Positions 55,576 through 64,000 of a stretch of 64,000 nt of DNA are shown piece after piece (the first letter of the stretch is position 1; every line of letters begins with the position of its first letter). The notes below the pieces were generated by a model, which saw only the letters and a list, made by a program, of their open reading frames with translations, was not told where the DNA came from and searched no databases. The stretch is from Saprospirales bacterium (lineage in GTDB: Bacteria > Bacteroidota > Bacteroidia > Chitinophagales > Saprospiraceae). The stretch covers positions 31,422 to 95,421 of the forward strand of contig RECS01000105.1 in NCBI GenBank assembly GCA_007693915.1, in the 5' to 3' direction. Position numbers and translations under genes: made by a program.

Positions 55576-57060
55576 TTAGAACTTGAACCCCATTGTTAAG
55601 GCTATGCGGTTTATCCCATAATCGTTGAATACTTCAGGCTGCTTGGCATCGGAATTTTCAGGCAGAAAGTAGGGGAGTTCCAATCGCTCCACAATGCTTC
55701 TCTGAAGGGCCATGTCCAGAAAAAATCCTTGACTACGGACACCTGCTCCTAAGCTCCAAATAAGATCCCTTTCATCGTCAATGTCAAAAGCTCTTTGAAC
55801 GTATTGCAAACCACCTCGCAGTCTTATATTATTTAAAGCAAGTTCACCTCCCAATCTAAAATTGAGCGCAGTCCCAAGTTCCCTTTCTATCTCATTATTG
55901 GTAATTCTTTCTTGGGGAAGGAACTGATTACTGTTGCGTCTTGTGAAGTTGTAGTTTGACGAACTGTAGTCGAGGTATTCTATATCAAAAGATAGAAAAC
56001 CATTATTGCCGACAAGATAGCCCAAACCTGCCATTACCCTCCATGGGGAAGTAAAGTTGTAATCAAAAAGCCTGACCGGTGATTCTCCAATTTGAGGTGA
56101 ATTTGGTAGGGTAGGATCCTGACTGGGATCAAATCTAAAGGTAGCTGTTGTGTAATATTCCTCAGATAATGAATACCAACCGGGTGAATGGATAGCTAAA
56201 CCAAGTCTTAGGGCTTGAGAGTGACGATAAATTAAACCGGCCTTTAATTGAAATCCGATTCCATCTACCTCTCGAAATTCATCAAATTGAAAAGACCTGA
56301 AAACTGGATTTTCATTTTCATCATCACTGTCAATATAAATTCTGTCCTCAGTTATCCGCACAATTGGCATACTCAATGTTAAACCAAACATTAGTTTTTC
56401 TTCCATATTTGCTGCAATGGCAAACATCAATTCATTGGTGCTGCCTCTAAGTCTTGATGTAAACTCTTTGTCCAAAATATCTTCATTTCTAAGATCGCTG
56501 GAATAAGTGTCATCATCTTGATTGTGAATTAAGGCAAAGGCATCATATGCAGGTCCCACTTCGTAATCATCAATTAATTCTGGAGGAAGGCCTTCACCAA
56601 GTGCAACGAACCTATCTAGAATACTACCTGTAGATTGACCAAGGGCAAAGACATTATGATGATAAGAAGCCAAGCGATTGTATCCAAATGTAAAAGTGAA
56701 GTTCGTAATGCTGGAGGAGCTTTGAGGCGGGGAAGCTAAAACCAACCCAATATTGTTAAATTGCAAATTATTAAATCTATCATCATTCTGAGTATTGTCC
56801 CATCTTGAATCAACCTGTGCACTATACAGGACTGGAGTGAAAACTAATTCAGATCTTCTAATGAGTGCTAATCCGGCTGGATTATATGATGATGATGAGT
56901 AATCTGCACCAAGTGCCAACATGGCTGATCCCGCTCCCATGTTTCTGGCGGTTCCTATGTGGTCCAAAGTTGAAATTCTCATAGCATTATCAAGGGTTTG
57001 TCCCCAGGAATCTGCAAAAAATAAAAAGGACAGTAATGTCAGGCTGATTATCCTATACAT
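55576..57060 (-). CDS. FadL/OmpP1-type outer-membrane transporter
   Basis: 494 residues. Signal peptide ends at SWGQ. The mature start TLDHIGTARNMGAGSAMLALGADYSSSSYNPAGLA is the FadL/TodX hatch signature (SYNPAGLA). The rest consists of alternating strands with Tyr/Phe ends and a terminal Phe (LTMGFKF), as expected for an outer-membrane barrel of ~14 strands. It is probably a channel for hydrophobic compounds. Substrate unknown. A link to the aromatic catabolism operon next to it is possible but inferred. Confidence 0.8.
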   Translation of the reverse strand: MYRIISLTLLSFLFFADSWGQTLDNAMRISTLDHIGTARNMGAGSAMLALGADYSSSSYNPAGLALIRRSELVFTPVLYSAQVDSRWDNTQNDDRFNNLQFNNIGLVLASPPQSSSSITNFTFTFGYNRLASYHHNVFALGQSTGSILDRFVALGEGLPPELIDDYEVGPAYDAFALIHNQDDDTYSSDLRNEDILDKEFTSRLRGSTNELMFAIAANMEEKLMFGLTLSMPIVRITEDRIYIDSDDENENPVFRSFQFDEFREVDGIGFQLKAGLIYRHSQALRLGLAIHSPGWYSLSEEYYTTATFRFDPSQDPTLPNSPQIGESPVRLFDYNFTSPWRVMAGLGYLVGNNGFLSFDIEYLDYSSSNYNFTRRNSNQFLPQERITNNEIERELGTALNFRLGGELALNNIRLRGGLQYVQRAFDIDDERDLIWSLGAGVRSQGFFLDMALQRSIVERLELPYFLPENSDAKQPEVFNDYGINRIALTMGFKF

Positions 57061-57136
57061 ATGATTGAAAATTTTACATGTTCAAAAAAAATGGGGTTGC
57101 TAGTTGTTGCAACCCCAATGAAGTTTTTAATTTATG

Positions 57137-58591
57137 TTAACCACCTCTTCCTGATCTACCTGAACTACTAGATCTTGGGGAGTCAGAACCGGAACTTCTT
57201 GAGCTTCTTCCGGTATTGGTTCCTGATGATCCGCTATTGCTGCGCGATGGGGGGGAAGCTGCAGGACTTCTCTGATTACTTCTTGAGGAGGGATTTACGC
57301 CACTGCCTCGTTGGTTTGAACTTCTATTGTTATTTATTGAAGGTGGTGAAGTTCTCTGATTGGACCGATTTCTGTTCATGTTTGGAGGATTTGGTTGTCG
57401 CTGACGATTCTGTTCAATTCCTCTTTGTGAAGGCTGGTTGGTTCTGCCCTGATTCTCTCTCATTTGAGGAGGACCTGTTCTCTGTTGTGAACGATCATCG
57501 AAAGCAGGTGTTCTTTGCTGCGTACTTCTTCTATCGGTATTCGCCCTTTGAGGTACGTTAGACCTTCTGTCTGATTGATATTGATCGCGGGTTACTCTAT
57601 TGTCTCTGAAATTTCTCTGAGCTTCACGTCCTGCTGGCGTCCTTTCATTTGAAGGACTTACACTTGCGAAGTCGCTTCCGGTAGTTCTTCCTCTAGTAGC
57701 CTGCTCAGTTCCTCCTTCCCTTGCAGGTATTCTGTCTTCAGAAGTTCTTGTTCCTCTCTGACCATTAATTGAGCGGTCTCCACTGTCTAATCTATCATGG
57801 TTTTCTGATTGGGCAATTCGACCTCTTGTTGAAGTACTTCTTTCATCAGAGGTGGGCTCATTTCTTACTTCATCATCACTACTACCCGTTCCGGCGACTG
57901 ATCTACCAGAGCGCGGAGCTGCACCCCCAGTAGCTCCACCCGGTCCATACTGGGTTCCTCTTCTACTGCGAATGTCATCAGATGGTCTTTGTGTGCTGGT
58001 ACCAGGACGACTGGTGTAATAATTATTTACGTAATAATTGTTGCTGGTATAAAATATCGGACATCCTCTATACCCAAAGCTACCCCAACTACTGTAACCA
58101 TAACCAAATCCAAAACCATACGAATGAAAACTTCCGTAGGGTCTATAGGTTCTGTATGGCCTCCAAGGGTTATGCCAAGAGTGGTAAGGGTTGAAAAATG
58201 GATCGTGATGATGCCAGTGATAATAACTGAATGCATGTGGTCTGTATGGTCTAAAGCGATAAGGAGAAACATAAATGGTAACACCGGGACTGTGATATCC
58301 ATAATACACAAGATCAACAAAATATGGATCATAAAAGTCTATACCACGAGCAGGGCGGTGAAATCTTCTTATTCTTGAAGTGTAATAAAAATCGTAGTCA
58401 TCAAAATATTGACTGTCGTATTCCTGCTCACCAAAACTAATGTCGCTATCAGAATAAACGTTATTTCTGAAGGTGGTTGTTTGGAAATCATCAGGGTTAT
58501 AATACAGGTCATCGTATTGCGACCACAATGAAATGGGAAGCAGGGCGATGATTGCGGTAATCAAAATCGATTGGATGGAATAATTTTTCAT
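57137..58591 (-). CDS. Secreted Tyr/His-rich protein with basic disordered C-terminal half
   Basis: 484 residues, signal peptide ending at SLWSQ. After an acidic stretch, residues ~75-190 are extraordinarily aromatic and basic (FRPYRPHAFSYYHWHHH, HNPWRPYRTYRPYG, GFGYGYSSWGSFGYRG). From ~200 to the end it is low-complexity Arg, Ser, Gln, Asn and Gly without regular secondary structure. No catalytic motif and no sorting domain. Several antisense shadow ORFs arise from its biased codons. I cannot name a family. Such proteins occur as surface or matrix components in this phylum, but that is inference. Confidence 0.6.
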   Translation of the reverse strand: MKNYSIQSILITAIIALLPISLWSQYDDLYYNPDDFQTTTFRNNVYSDSDISFGEQEYDSQYFDDYDFYYTSRIRRFHRPARGIDFYDPYFVDLVYYGYHSPGVTIYVSPYRFRPYRPHAFSYYHWHHHDPFFNPYHSWHNPWRPYRTYRPYGSFHSYGFGFGYGYSSWGSFGYRGCPIFYTSNNYYVNNYYTSRPGTSTQRPSDDIRSRRGTQYGPGGATGGAAPRSGRSVAGTGSSDDEVRNEPTSDERSTSTRGRIAQSENHDRLDSGDRSINGQRGTRTSEDRIPAREGGTEQATRGRTTGSDFASVSPSNERTPAGREAQRNFRDNRVTRDQYQSDRRSNVPQRANTDRRSTQQRTPAFDDRSQQRTGPPQMRENQGRTNQPSQRGIEQNRQRQPNPPNMNRNRSNQRTSPPSINNNRSSNQRGSGVNPSSRSNQRSPAASPPSRSNSGSSGTNTGRSSRSSGSDSPRSSSSGRSGRGG

Positions 58592-58790
58592 GATCTAAGT
58601 TTTTACTTGTATACCACAAAGTACGGTTATTTTTGAGAATATACGGTTAACAGTCGATTAAAAGCCTTAAAAAAAATGTTAATAATTCTCAGCTATTCTT
58701 TTACTTTGCATTTCATTTTATAGCTTTCACTGTTAATACGAATAGACCAGCTTGAAAGTTTCACATTTAGATAGTTTAATATATAAATAA

Positions 58791-60257
58791 ATGAGTAAAG
58801 GAATTATTTCCAGAGAACAGAACTACTCTCAGTGGTATAACGACATTGTAAAAAGAGCAGGTTTGGCAGATCATTCTGCCGTAAGAGGATGCATGGTAAT
58901 TAAACCACATGGCTATGCTATTTGGGAAAATATGAAAAAACAACTTGATGTCATGTTTAAGGAAACAGGTCATGTCAATGCTTATTTTCCACTTTTTATT
59001 CCTAAAAGCTTTTTAAGTAGAGAAGCGGAACATGTAGAGGGATTTGCAAAAGAATGTGCTGTAGTAACTCATCACAGGCTGATGAATGATCCTAATGGTC
59101 AAGGTGTTATAGTGGATCCTGAAGCGAAGCTTGAGGAAGAATTAATAGTTCGACCCACTTCCGAAACTATTATTTGGAACACTTATAAAGACTGGATTCA
59201 ATCTTATCGGGACTTACCACTACTTATTAATCAGTGGGCAAACGTAGTGCGTTGGGAAATGCGTACACGACCATTTTTGAGAACTGCTGAATTTCTCTGG
59301 CAAGAAGGTCATACTGCCCACTCAAGTAAAGATGAAGCTATAGAAGAAGCAGAAAAAATGCATGAGGTGTATACACGTTTTGCTGAAGATTATATGGCTA
59401 TGCCAGTTATAAAAGGTGTGAAAACTGAAAATGAGCGTTTTGCAGGTGCTCTTGAAACCTATACTATTGAAGCAATGATGCAGGATAAAAAGGCTTTACA
59501 AGCCGGGACCTCTCATTTTCTAGGACAAAACTTTGCCAAAGCGTTTGATGTAACATTTTTGAATGAAAATAATAAAGAAGAACTAGTGTGGGCAACTTCA
59601 TGGGGTGTTTCCACCAGACTTGTCGGTGCCCTAATTATGACTCATTCAGATGATCAAGGTCTGGTTTTGCCTCCAAAACTTGCTCCTATTCAGGTTTCAA
59701 TAGTTCCAATACCAAAGCCTGCTGAAGAAATTGATAAAGTGGCTTATCAATTGGAAGATGAGTTGAAAAAAGCGGGATACTCGGTGTTTTATGATCGCGA
59801 TGATAAAAAACGCCCGGGTTTTAAGTTCGCAGAACACGAATTAAAAGGAATTCCGGTTCGTCTTGCTATTGGCAAAAGAGACCTAGCTAATAAGGTAGTT
59901 GAGGTAGCGAGAAGGGATACAGGTGAAAAAGTTTCCGTTCCTATAGATCAAATTGTAAAGAAGGTTAATGAGTTAATGAAGGATATTCAGAAAAACCTTT
60001 TTGACAAAGCATTGAGGTTTAGAGAGGCGAACACCCATCATGCTGATAGTTGGGAGGAATTTGAAAAGATAATAAAAAAAGAAGGTGGTTTTGTATATGC
60101 CCATTGGGATGGAACCTCCGAAACGGAGTTAGCGATTAAGGATAGAACGAAGGCGACCATAAGATGTATACCACTGGATCGTAAAGAAGAAACGGGAAAA
60201 TGTGTCTTCAGTGGAAAGCCATCAGCCGGCAGAGTTATTTTTGCTAAAGCATATTAA
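58791..60257 (+). CDS. proS: Prolyl-tRNA synthetase (type 3, archaeal/eukaryal form)
   Basis: 488 residues, lacking the large insertion editing domain of the bacterial type. Class II motifs: motif 1 region [13 protein letters not shown], motif 2 [27 protein letters not shown] with the Arg and Glu contacts, [12 protein letters not shown], and motif 3 [18 protein letters not shown]-terminal anticodon-binding domain and a terminal C-Y end follow (KAY). It charges tRNA-Pro. The archaeal-type enzyme is the rule in this phylum. The gene stands alone. Confidence 0.95.
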   Translation: MSKGIISREQNYSQWYNDIVKRAGLADHSAVRGCMVIKPHGYAIWENMKKQLDVMFKETGHVNAYFPLFIPKSFLSREAEHVEGFAKECAVVTHHRLMNDPNGQGVIVDPEAKLEEELIVRPTSETIIWNTYKDWIQSYRDLPLLINQWANVVRWEMRTRPFLRTAEFLWQEGHTAHSSKDEAIEEAEKMHEVYTRFAEDYMAMPVIKGVKTENERFAGALETYTIEAMMQDKKALQAGTSHFLGQNFAKAFDVTFLNENNKEELVWATSWGVSTRLVGALIMTHSDDQGLVLPPKLAPIQVSIVPIPKPAEEIDKVAYQLEDELKKAGYSVFYDRDDKKRPGFKFAEHELKGIPVRLAIGKRDLANKVVEVARRDTGEKVSVPIDQIVKKVNELMKDIQKNLFDKALRFREANTHHADSWEEFEKIIKKEGGFVYAHWDGTSETELAIKDRTKATIRCIPLDRKEETGKCVFSGKPSAGRVIFAKAY

Positions 60258-60298
60258 GAGCTAAATATTAATTGATTTTATAACTAAACAAAATAAAA

Positions 60299-60670
60299 AT
60301 GGCATTTGAAGTAGAAGGAATTCTTCACAAAAAATTTGAAACAGAACAGAAAACTGAGACCTTTAAAGCTAGGGAGTTTGTATTATTGCTTCCGGATGAG
60401 CGATATCCGCAGTATATTAAATTTCAATTGACTCAAGATAATTGTTCCATACTGGATAAGTTCAATGAAAAACAAAAACTGAAGGTTCATTTTGACCTTA
60501 GAGGAAGAGAATGGAATGAGAAGTATTTTACCAATTTACAAGCCTGGAAAATTGAAGGAGATAGTCTGGAGGATGAATTGCAACAAACTTCATCTGATTT
60601 TGATGATCCCGGTTTTCCGGATGCAGATGATGTTCCAAAATCGGAGGAATTTGACGACATGCCTTTTTAG
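60299..60670 (+). CDS. DUF3127 family protein
   Basis: 123 residues. EVEGILHKKFETEQKTETFKAREFVLLLPDERYPQYIKFQLTQDN followed by WNEKYFTNLQAWKIE is the DUF3127 domain, an OB-fold-like beta barrel common in Bacteroidota. The C-terminus is an acidic tail ending DDMPF, a form reminiscent of single-stranded-DNA-binding protein tips. Function is not established. I infer a nucleic-acid-related role. It may be cotranscribed with proS (41-base gap). Confidence 0.85.
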   Translation: MAFEVEGILHKKFETEQKTETFKAREFVLLLPDERYPQYIKFQLTQDNCSILDKFNEKQKLKVHFDLRGREWNEKYFTNLQAWKIEGDSLEDELQQTSSDFDDPGFPDADDVPKSEEFDDMPF

Positions 60671-60749
60671 AAAATATGAGGTGCGCTGTGAACTCGCACA
60701 ATAGACTTCATTGCAAAAAGGTTTAGTTTTCAAGTTAAACGTATTCAAG

Positions 60750-61307
60750 ATGTTGGGAATTAAATATGTCTCTGTAGTTTTCTTATTCAGTATTTGCTGG
60801 TTTCAGATTGGTTATAGTCAGACTTTAACCGGTATAAGTACAATTTGGGATGACGATTACCGAGAGTGGTCTCTATTCACAGCTGAAGACACATTGAATC
60901 TAGGTACACTTGAATTAACCGGTTTACTCAATAGTCCTAGAATGGATTGGTCTTATAGGGTTTTGGAATCCTTTGGAAGAATTAGAAATATTCAAAGGAA
61001 TAATTACACCTCATGGGAAATTCAAGGACCTTATAATATGGTCAATGTGCGTCAGCAATGGCCTGATGACTTGCGGGAATGGAGAGTTACAGACAACAGA
61101 TTAACTGTCAATTGGAGAAGTAGGTATCAGCATCATTATGAAGAGTGGGTACTTTCTCATAGTGACTATGGTCATTTTTCTATGTACACACTTAATCCCG
61201 GAGACCCAAGAGATTGGGTGATTGTCGATAAAATGAGGGATGACTTTCCTTTTGAAATGAAAATGGCTTTTGTATTTGTCACTATTTTCTTTACCAGTCC
61301 ATTTTAG
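60750..61307 (+). CDS. Secreted protein with six tryptophan-centred repeats (unknown function)
   Basis: 185 residues from ATG 60750, opening a signal peptide (MLGIKYVSVVFLFSICW...GYSQ). The mature part repeats a short unit around a D-x-R-E/D-W-x-hydrophobic core about every 25 residues: DDYREWSLF, SPRMDWSYR, NNYTSWEI, DDLREWRV, HHYEEWVL and DPRDWVIV. This looks like six similar beta turns. The last residues end hydrophobic (FVFVTIFF), a possible strand or anchor. I do not recognise the family. The stop shares four bases with the stop of the convergent M42 gene. Confidence 0.65.
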   Translation: MLGIKYVSVVFLFSICWFQIGYSQTLTGISTIWDDDYREWSLFTAEDTLNLGTLELTGLLNSPRMDWSYRVLESFGRIRNIQRNNYTSWEIQGPYNMVNVRQQWPDDLREWRVTDNRLTVNWRSRYQHHYEEWVLSHSDYGHFSMYTLNPGDPRDWVIVDKMRDDFPFEMKMAFVFVTIFFTSPF

Positions 61308-62389
61308 GGGACAAAATACCTAAAGTCAGTTTTAGGATCCAATTCCTTTAGACAGGCAATTATCCATTTCACCAAATTTTCTATATCGTCCTTGTGCGCC
61401 ATTTCAACTGTGGTATGCATATATCGCAATGGCAAAGAAAGTAAAATAGATGGTGTACCTCCATTTGAATATGCAAAAGCATCAGTATCAGTACCTGTAG
61501 ATCTTGAACTCGCTTCCCTTTGATAAGGAATTTTGTTTTCCTCTGCGGTTTTACACGCCAAATCAATAAGTTTAGAGTGCACAGCAGGGGCGTAGGTGAC
61601 TGTTGGGCCATCTCCACATTTTACCTGTCCATGTACTTTTGGTTCGACAAGCGGGGTATGCGTGTCATGAGTAACATCAGTAACAATTGCGACATTTGGA
61701 CGAATGGTTTGCGCTATCATTTCCGCTCCTCTCAATCCTACTTCTTCCTGAACAGAATTAACTAGATAAAGGGAGTAGGGGAGTTCAATTTTTTCATTTT
61801 TCAAGTATTGAGCTACCTGTGCAAGAACAAATCCACCCATTTTATTATCCAGACTCCTGCCGGCGAAATACTTTTTATTGATTTCAGTTATCTCATCTTC
61901 AAAAGTGGCAATGCAGCCGACGTGTATGCCCATTTTTTCTACCTCTTTTTTATTTTTTGCACCCACATCAATGAATATGTTCTCCAGACTTGCTGATAAT
62001 TTGGCTTTTGTACCTCTTCTCGTGTGAATTGCAGGCCAACCAAAAACGCCTTTGACGATGCCTTTAGGAGTGTGAATATTCACCCTCTTTGCCGGAGCAA
62101 TGGCGTGGTCTGAACCACCGTTTCTTATGACCCTTAAAAACCCATCGTCAGAAATGTGGTTTATGAACCAAGAAATTTCATCAGCGTGACTTTCTAAAAC
62201 TACCTTAAATTCTTTCCCCGGATTTACTACTCCGTAACAGGTTCCATAAATATCGAGATGTATCTCATCAACAAAAGGCTTGATAAAGCTCGACCAGATT
62301 TTTTGTCCTGACTTTTCAGCACCGGTTGGAGATGCATTATTGAGGTATTCGTATAGAAATGATGTATTCTTTTCATTAAATAAATTCAT
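61304..62389 (-). CDS. M42-family metallopeptidase
   Basis: 361 residues. The fold and ligands are those of M42 cobalt/zinc aminopeptidases and endoglucanase-like peptidases: ESHADEISW (first His and Asp), RSLDNKMGGFV (bridging Asp), VQEEVGLRGAE (catalytic Glu pair), TDVTHDTH (Asp), and a terminal His in YMHTTVE. No signal peptide, so cytosolic and likely tetrahedral. It trims peptides, fitting the amino-acid-degrading lifestyle. It lies 5 bases downstream of pyrE and is probably cotranscribed with it. Confidence 0.92.
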   Translation of the reverse strand: MNLFNEKNTSFLYEYLNNASPTGAEKSGQKIWSSFIKPFVDEIHLDIYGTCYGVVNPGKEFKVVLESHADEISWFINHISDDGFLRVIRNGGSDHAIAPAKRVNIHTPKGIVKGVFGWPAIHTRRGTKAKLSASLENIFIDVGAKNKKEVEKMGIHVGCIATFEDEITEINKKYFAGRSLDNKMGGFVLAQVAQYLKNEKIELPYSLYLVNSVQEEVGLRGAEMIAQTIRPNVAIVTDVTHDTHTPLVEPKVHGQVKCGDGPTVTYAPAVHSKLIDLACKTAEENKIPYQREASSRSTGTDTDAFAYSNGGTPSILLSLPLRYMHTTVEMAHKDDIENLVKWIIACLKELDPKTDFRYFVP

Positions 62390-62394
62390 ATTGA

Positions 62395-63033
62395 CTAATT
62401 TTTTTTATTTGACCAGTCTAAAGGATTTTTCCGCCATTCTTCTAAAGCAATTAAATCCTCTTCACTTATTTTTTTTTCATCAGCTGCAACTTGTATAAGA
62501 TCAGAAAAACCGGAAAGGCTGTAATACTGGCAAGATGCATCTTCAAAGTTTTTCTCAGAAAGATCTAACTCATAAGAAAATACAGACATAACTCCCAACA
62601 CTTCAAGTCCTTCCTCTCGGAGAGATTCAACTGCTTCAATACTGCTACCTCCTGTGCTAATTAAATCCTCTATAACGAGAATCTTTTTTCCTTTCTCAAA
62701 ATGTCCTTCAATTTTTGATTTTAATCCATGCCCTTTTGCTTTGGAACGAACGTAAATAAATGGAAGTTGAAGGCTATCTGCAAGCAGCATTCCAAGGGGA
62801 ATTCCGGCTGTTGCCACACCAGCTACCATTTCAGCTTGCCCAAATTGGCCTGATTTTTCCGCCATAATTGTTTTTATCTCATTTCTTACTTCAACAAATG
62901 ACAATAATTTTCTATTGTCACAATATATGGGTGAGCGCAATCCCGATGCCCAGGTAAAAGGATTATTTACATTTAATTGGACTGCATTTATACTTAATAG
63001 GTAACTTGCAACTTTTTTAGATGGATTACTCAT
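62395..63033 (-). CDS. pyrE: Orotate phosphoribosyltransferase
   Basis: 212 residues from ATG 63033. The ORF-track start adds 12 residues that would overlap the divergent NUDIX gene. The PRPP-binding motif VIEDLISTGGSS and the catalytic loop region RSKAKGHGLKSKIEGHFEKG are present, with FTWASGLRSPIYCDNRKL at the N-terminus as in other PyrE proteins. It makes orotidine monophosphate in pyrimidine synthesis. The -7 element (63059-63066) lies across the start codon of the divergent NUDIX gene. Confidence 0.95.
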   Translation of the reverse strand: MSNPSKKVASYLLSINAVQLNVNNPFTWASGLRSPIYCDNRKLLSFVEVRNEIKTIMAEKSGQFGQAEMVAGVATAGIPLGMLLADSLQLPFIYVRSKAKGHGLKSKIEGHFEKGKKILVIEDLISTGGSSIEAVESLREEGLEVLGVMSVFSYELDLSEKNFEDASCQYYSLSGFSDLIQVAADEKKISEEDLIALEEWRKNPLDWSNKKN

Positions 63034-63058
63034 TGAGTGAATTTTTTCAAAATTGACC

Positions 63059-63066
63059 CAAATGTA
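63059..63066 (-). promoter_or_regulatory. -7 element of pyrE, overlapping the NUDIX start codon
   Basis: Minus-strand TACATTTG (TAnnTTTG), 25 bases before the pyrE ATG. The same bases contain the plus-strand ATG of the NUDIX gene. Confidence 0.45.
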
Positions 63067-63718
63067 CAAAATTTATATAAATGAAACCCCGCTGATTTTA
63101 TCGAGGACTTCCATGCTCGCAGCGTATACTTTTTATGCAAAAGATAAGGTGTTGGTGGTTCGCTATACCGGAAAAAGCAAGAATTTATTACAGTGTATCG
63201 ATTTGTTAGAGAAATCGTCAAGGTATGATGCGGTTATAATCCATAGTGATGACTACAGGATTCTTAAAGACGACTTTAATGCCTTGTTTAAAAAAATATA
63301 TGCTGCAGGTGGAGTAGTTAAAAATCCTAAAAATGAAGTATTGTTTATTTTTAGGAAAAAAAGGTGGGATTTGCCCAAAGGAAAAATAGATAAAGGTGAA
63401 TCTAAGTCAGAGGCTGCTTTGCGCGAAGTTGAGGAGGAAACTGGGGTAAGCGATTTAAATTTAAAATCCAAAATTATAAAAACTCGCCACACCTATAAGG
63501 AGGGTAAAAAACGAATATTAAAAATTGTATATTGGTACCTTATGGAGTCAGCAGGTTTGGAAAAACCTAGACCCCAAATAGAAGAAAATATTGAAAAGGC
63601 TAAGTGGATTGAACCCGGTCAATTACTTACTTCCAACCCTAAAATGTACCGAAGTATTAAAGAAGTAATGCGAAAGTATTATCAGCTTTATATTCATAGA
63701 CTTTCTAAAGAGGTGTGA
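63062..63718 (+). CDS. NUDIX hydrolase
   Basis: 218 residues from the ATG at 63062 (the track TTG adds three residues). Residues ~107-129 are the Nudix box, with G-K-I-D-K-G-E and REVEEETG supplying the metal-binding glutamates. The N-terminal ~85 residues (MYKIYINETPLILS...IHSDDYRILKDDF) form an extra domain seen in Bacteroidota NUDIX proteins of this type. The substrate, a nucleoside diphosphate linked to some group X, cannot be read from sequence. It is divergent from pyrE with only 28 bases between start codons. Confidence 0.88.
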   Translation: MYKIYINETPLILSRTSMLAAYTFYAKDKVLVVRYTGKSKNLLQCIDLLEKSSRYDAVIIHSDDYRILKDDFNALFKKIYAAGGVVKNPKNEVLFIFRKKRWDLPKGKIDKGESKSEAALREVEEETGVSDLNLKSKIIKTRHTYKEGKKRILKIVYWYLMESAGLEKPRPQIEENIEKAKWIEPGQLLTSNPKMYRSIKEVMRKYYQLYIHRLSKEV

Positions 63719-63970
63719 TGAATTTGATCCATAAGTAAAGGTTTATAACGAAATTAAATTTCATAAGATATCAATTAGGTGTGTTTTTGACACATTGATA
63801 TAATTTAAAGGTAAACTGCTATAATATTTCAATAGTTCGTAGATGAATTATCGCCTTTAAAAAAGGATAATTTTGGTTTGAGATCTACAACAACCTATAG
63901 GGTTTTATAAAAGTTTTCAGCAGGAATTGAAGTTTTAAATTTACTTTATCAAACTAGTTTTGTGGAATCA
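63719..63970. other. Intergenic stretch before the tRNA-like fragment
   Basis: About 250 AT-rich bases after the NUDIX gene without a recognised ORF, hairpin or repeat copy. It joins a tRNA 3'-like sequence, so it may be the inner edge or flank of an integrated element. Confidence 0.35.
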
Positions 63971-63993
63971 AGGTTCAAATCCTGCTATCCCTT
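63971..63993 (+). other. tRNA 3'-end fragment, possible attachment site
   Basis: AGGTTCAAATCCTGCTATCCC and the next bases read like the T-loop (TTCAAAT), 3' T-stem (CCTGC) and 3' acceptor strand of a tRNA. The 5' T-stem pairs only partly (AGG with CCT), and no D arm, anticodon arm or 5' acceptor AGGGATA is found in the 90 bases upstream. A 3' tRNA piece without its body is what tyrosine-recombinase integration leaves at one end. The tRNA identity is not assignable. Confidence 0.45.
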
Positions 63994-64000
63994 CAAACAT

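Noticed and set aside
57989-58378. Plus-strand ORF of 129 residues opposite the Tyr/His-rich protein gene, with companions at 57982-58194 and 58027-58332
   Set aside because: The frames arise from the biased codons of the real minus-strand gene, which has a signal peptide and continuous frame. They lack a start context and protein-like composition.

Overview
The window is ordinary-looking chromosome from a member of the Bacteroidota, most likely a marine or activated-sludge type near the Saprospiria. The reasons are AT-rich DNA, no Shine-Dalgarno-like leaders, recurrent TAnnTTTG promoter -7 elements, a type IX secretion C-terminal sorting domain, and families almost confined to this phylum (DUF3276, DUF3127, DUF3810, DUF6029, Omp28, fused two-part E1 dehydrogenase). 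No rRNA, CRISPR array, prophage or complete insertion sequence is visible.

Layout. 0-10 kb: end of an unknown gene, a large secreted T9SS substrate, a lipoprotein M28 peptidase, a fungal-type cytosine deaminase, an RsmB/NOP rRNA methyltransferase, a DUF58 protein, thioredoxin, a DUF3810 membrane protein, a divergent futalosine-hydrolase-like protein and a small outer-membrane barrel. 10-21 kb: topA, the PUR-type protein DUF3276, a three-gene catabolic operon (paaZ, enoyl-CoA hydratase, E1 alpha/beta fusion) and recG. 21-29 kb: rbfA, a saccharopine-dehydrogenase-like enzyme, the remnant of an Rpn-type nuclease, a flippase, prmC, a TPR protein, etfB-etfA and a bifunctional nuclease. 29-39 kb: TlpA / DUF6029 / Omp28, pheT, initiator tRNA, gyrA and a TPR protein. 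39-50 kb: ettA, an ABC exporter, fbp, an OmpA protein with calcium-binding repeats, DinB, tatC, gdhA and a YeiH transporter. 50-64 kb: lpdA, a secreted thioredoxin, hmgA-hppD, a FadL-like porin, a strange basic secreted protein, proS, DUF3127, a Trp-repeat secreted protein, an M42 peptidase, pyrE and NUDIX. The window ends in what looks like the 3' end of a tRNA gene without its body.

How it fits together. The metabolism is that of an aerobic amino-acid-degrading heterotroph. Tyrosine goes through hppD and hmgA, branched-chain or aromatic acyl-CoA intermediates through the E1 fusion with lpdA as E3 candidate, acyl-CoA electrons through ETF, and nitrogen through gdhA. Several secreted peptidases and beta-barrels feed this.

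The most notable unexplained structures are two 175-176 bp copies of a MITE-like element about 16 kb apart in opposite orientation, one of them flanked by TTAG direct repeats. Others are the tRNA 3' fragment at the right edge, the paaZ operon, the cytosine deaminase, the Trp-repeat protein and a nucleosidase-fold protein that seems to lack its catalytic acids. I did not find a convincing new multi-gene system such as a defence island. All family calls come from reading motifs, not from database searches.
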